Assembly: GCA_013619105.1 (NCBI GenBank)
Contig: JABXKU010000004.1
Location: 1-64,000, forward strand
Direction of reading: 5' to 3'
Length of the DNA stretch: 64,000 bases
Origin: Desulfuromonadales bacterium
Lineage (GTDB): Bacteria > Desulfobacterota > Desulfuromonadia > Desulfuromonadales > Syntrophotaleaceae
In this document: positions 63,977 through 64,000 of the stretch, in pieces
How positions within the stretch are numbered: the stretch's first letter is position 1
Layout of the letters: every line of letters starts with the position of its first letter
Translations under genes and position numbers: made by a program
The notes under the pieces: model-generated
What the model saw: only the letters and a program-made list of their open reading frames with translations
Database searches by the model: none
What the model was told of the DNA's origin: nothing

Positions 63977-64000
63977 GAAGGGAAAGAGCTTGTGATGACA

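Noticed and set aside
63995-64000. Start of a following plus-strand gene
   Set aside because: Only an ATG behind a GGGAAAGAG-like sequence is visible; two codons are not enough to support a gene.

Overview
The window looks like a chromosomal segment of a strictly anaerobic, GC-rich deltaproteobacterium of the Desulfuromonadia type (Desulfuromonas, Pelobacter or Geobacter relatives). The reasons are a complete nuo operon with a fused nuoBCD gene, a DUF116 gene beside fmt and htpX, a fused homocysteine methyltransferase/MTHFR, and a large molybdenum-hydroxylase accessory cluster like the one I remember from Desulfovibrio vulgaris around DVU1551-DVU1559. The assignment is inference from gene content; no 16S gene is present.

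Layout. 1-7285 (+) carries housekeeping genes: the end of an upstream gene, fmt, DUF116, htpX, rsmB, rpe, a CoA-type NUDIX hydrolase and a fused methionine/folate enzyme. It meets grxC (-) tail to tail. 7602-8880 (+) is a small patch with a lipoprotein, an unrecognised protein and a 34-residue lipoprotein missed by the ORF track. 8908-11253 (-) holds a small protein and a decayed methyl-accepting chemotaxis-like protein.

11438-29706 (-) is a molybdenum/molybdopterin region. It contains a ModA remnant, a class V aminotransferase with DUF3343 and DUF364 partners, modCBA, a histidine phosphatase, a MocA-like nucleotidyltransferase fused to an HD domain, an XdhC homologue, a PaaK-like ligase, a radical SAM protein, a C-GCAxxG-C-C protein, a methyltransferase, a zinc-ribbon protein, a flavin/dicluster oxidoreductase, a molybdopterin aldehyde oxidoreductase and a MoeA/MogA-type molybdopterin-binding protein. 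Most of these genes overlap or abut, as in one operon.

29700-32490 (-) is the least explained part. Three copies of a conserved nested-hairpin element, each ending in an intrinsic terminator, are interspersed with two short paralogous DUF2292-like genes, a NifX-type protein and a TylF-type methyltransferase.

32491-47075 (-) is a CoA-binding protein followed by the nuo operon (nuoN back to nuoA). 47190-54078 (-) carries rnhA, tRNA-Glu and tRNA-Lys with a clear promoter and terminator, purA, hisZ, serA and pepA. 54254-57173 (+) has a metallo-beta-lactamase-fold hydrolase and an EF-G paralogue, followed by a MITE-like repeat. 57578-57943 (-) is a lipoprotein gene.

57970-63976 (+) is a second molybdenum-linked unit: promoter, Moco-riboswitch-like leader with terminator, TonB-dependent receptor, CcsA-like and ResB-like heme-handling proteins, and a three-domain secreted protein joining two sulfite-oxidase-like folds (with one CxxCH heme site but no visible Moco-ligating cysteine) to a tetrapyrrole-methylase-like domain. 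The pairing of this leader with this operon and the three-copy RNA element are the two observations I would follow first.
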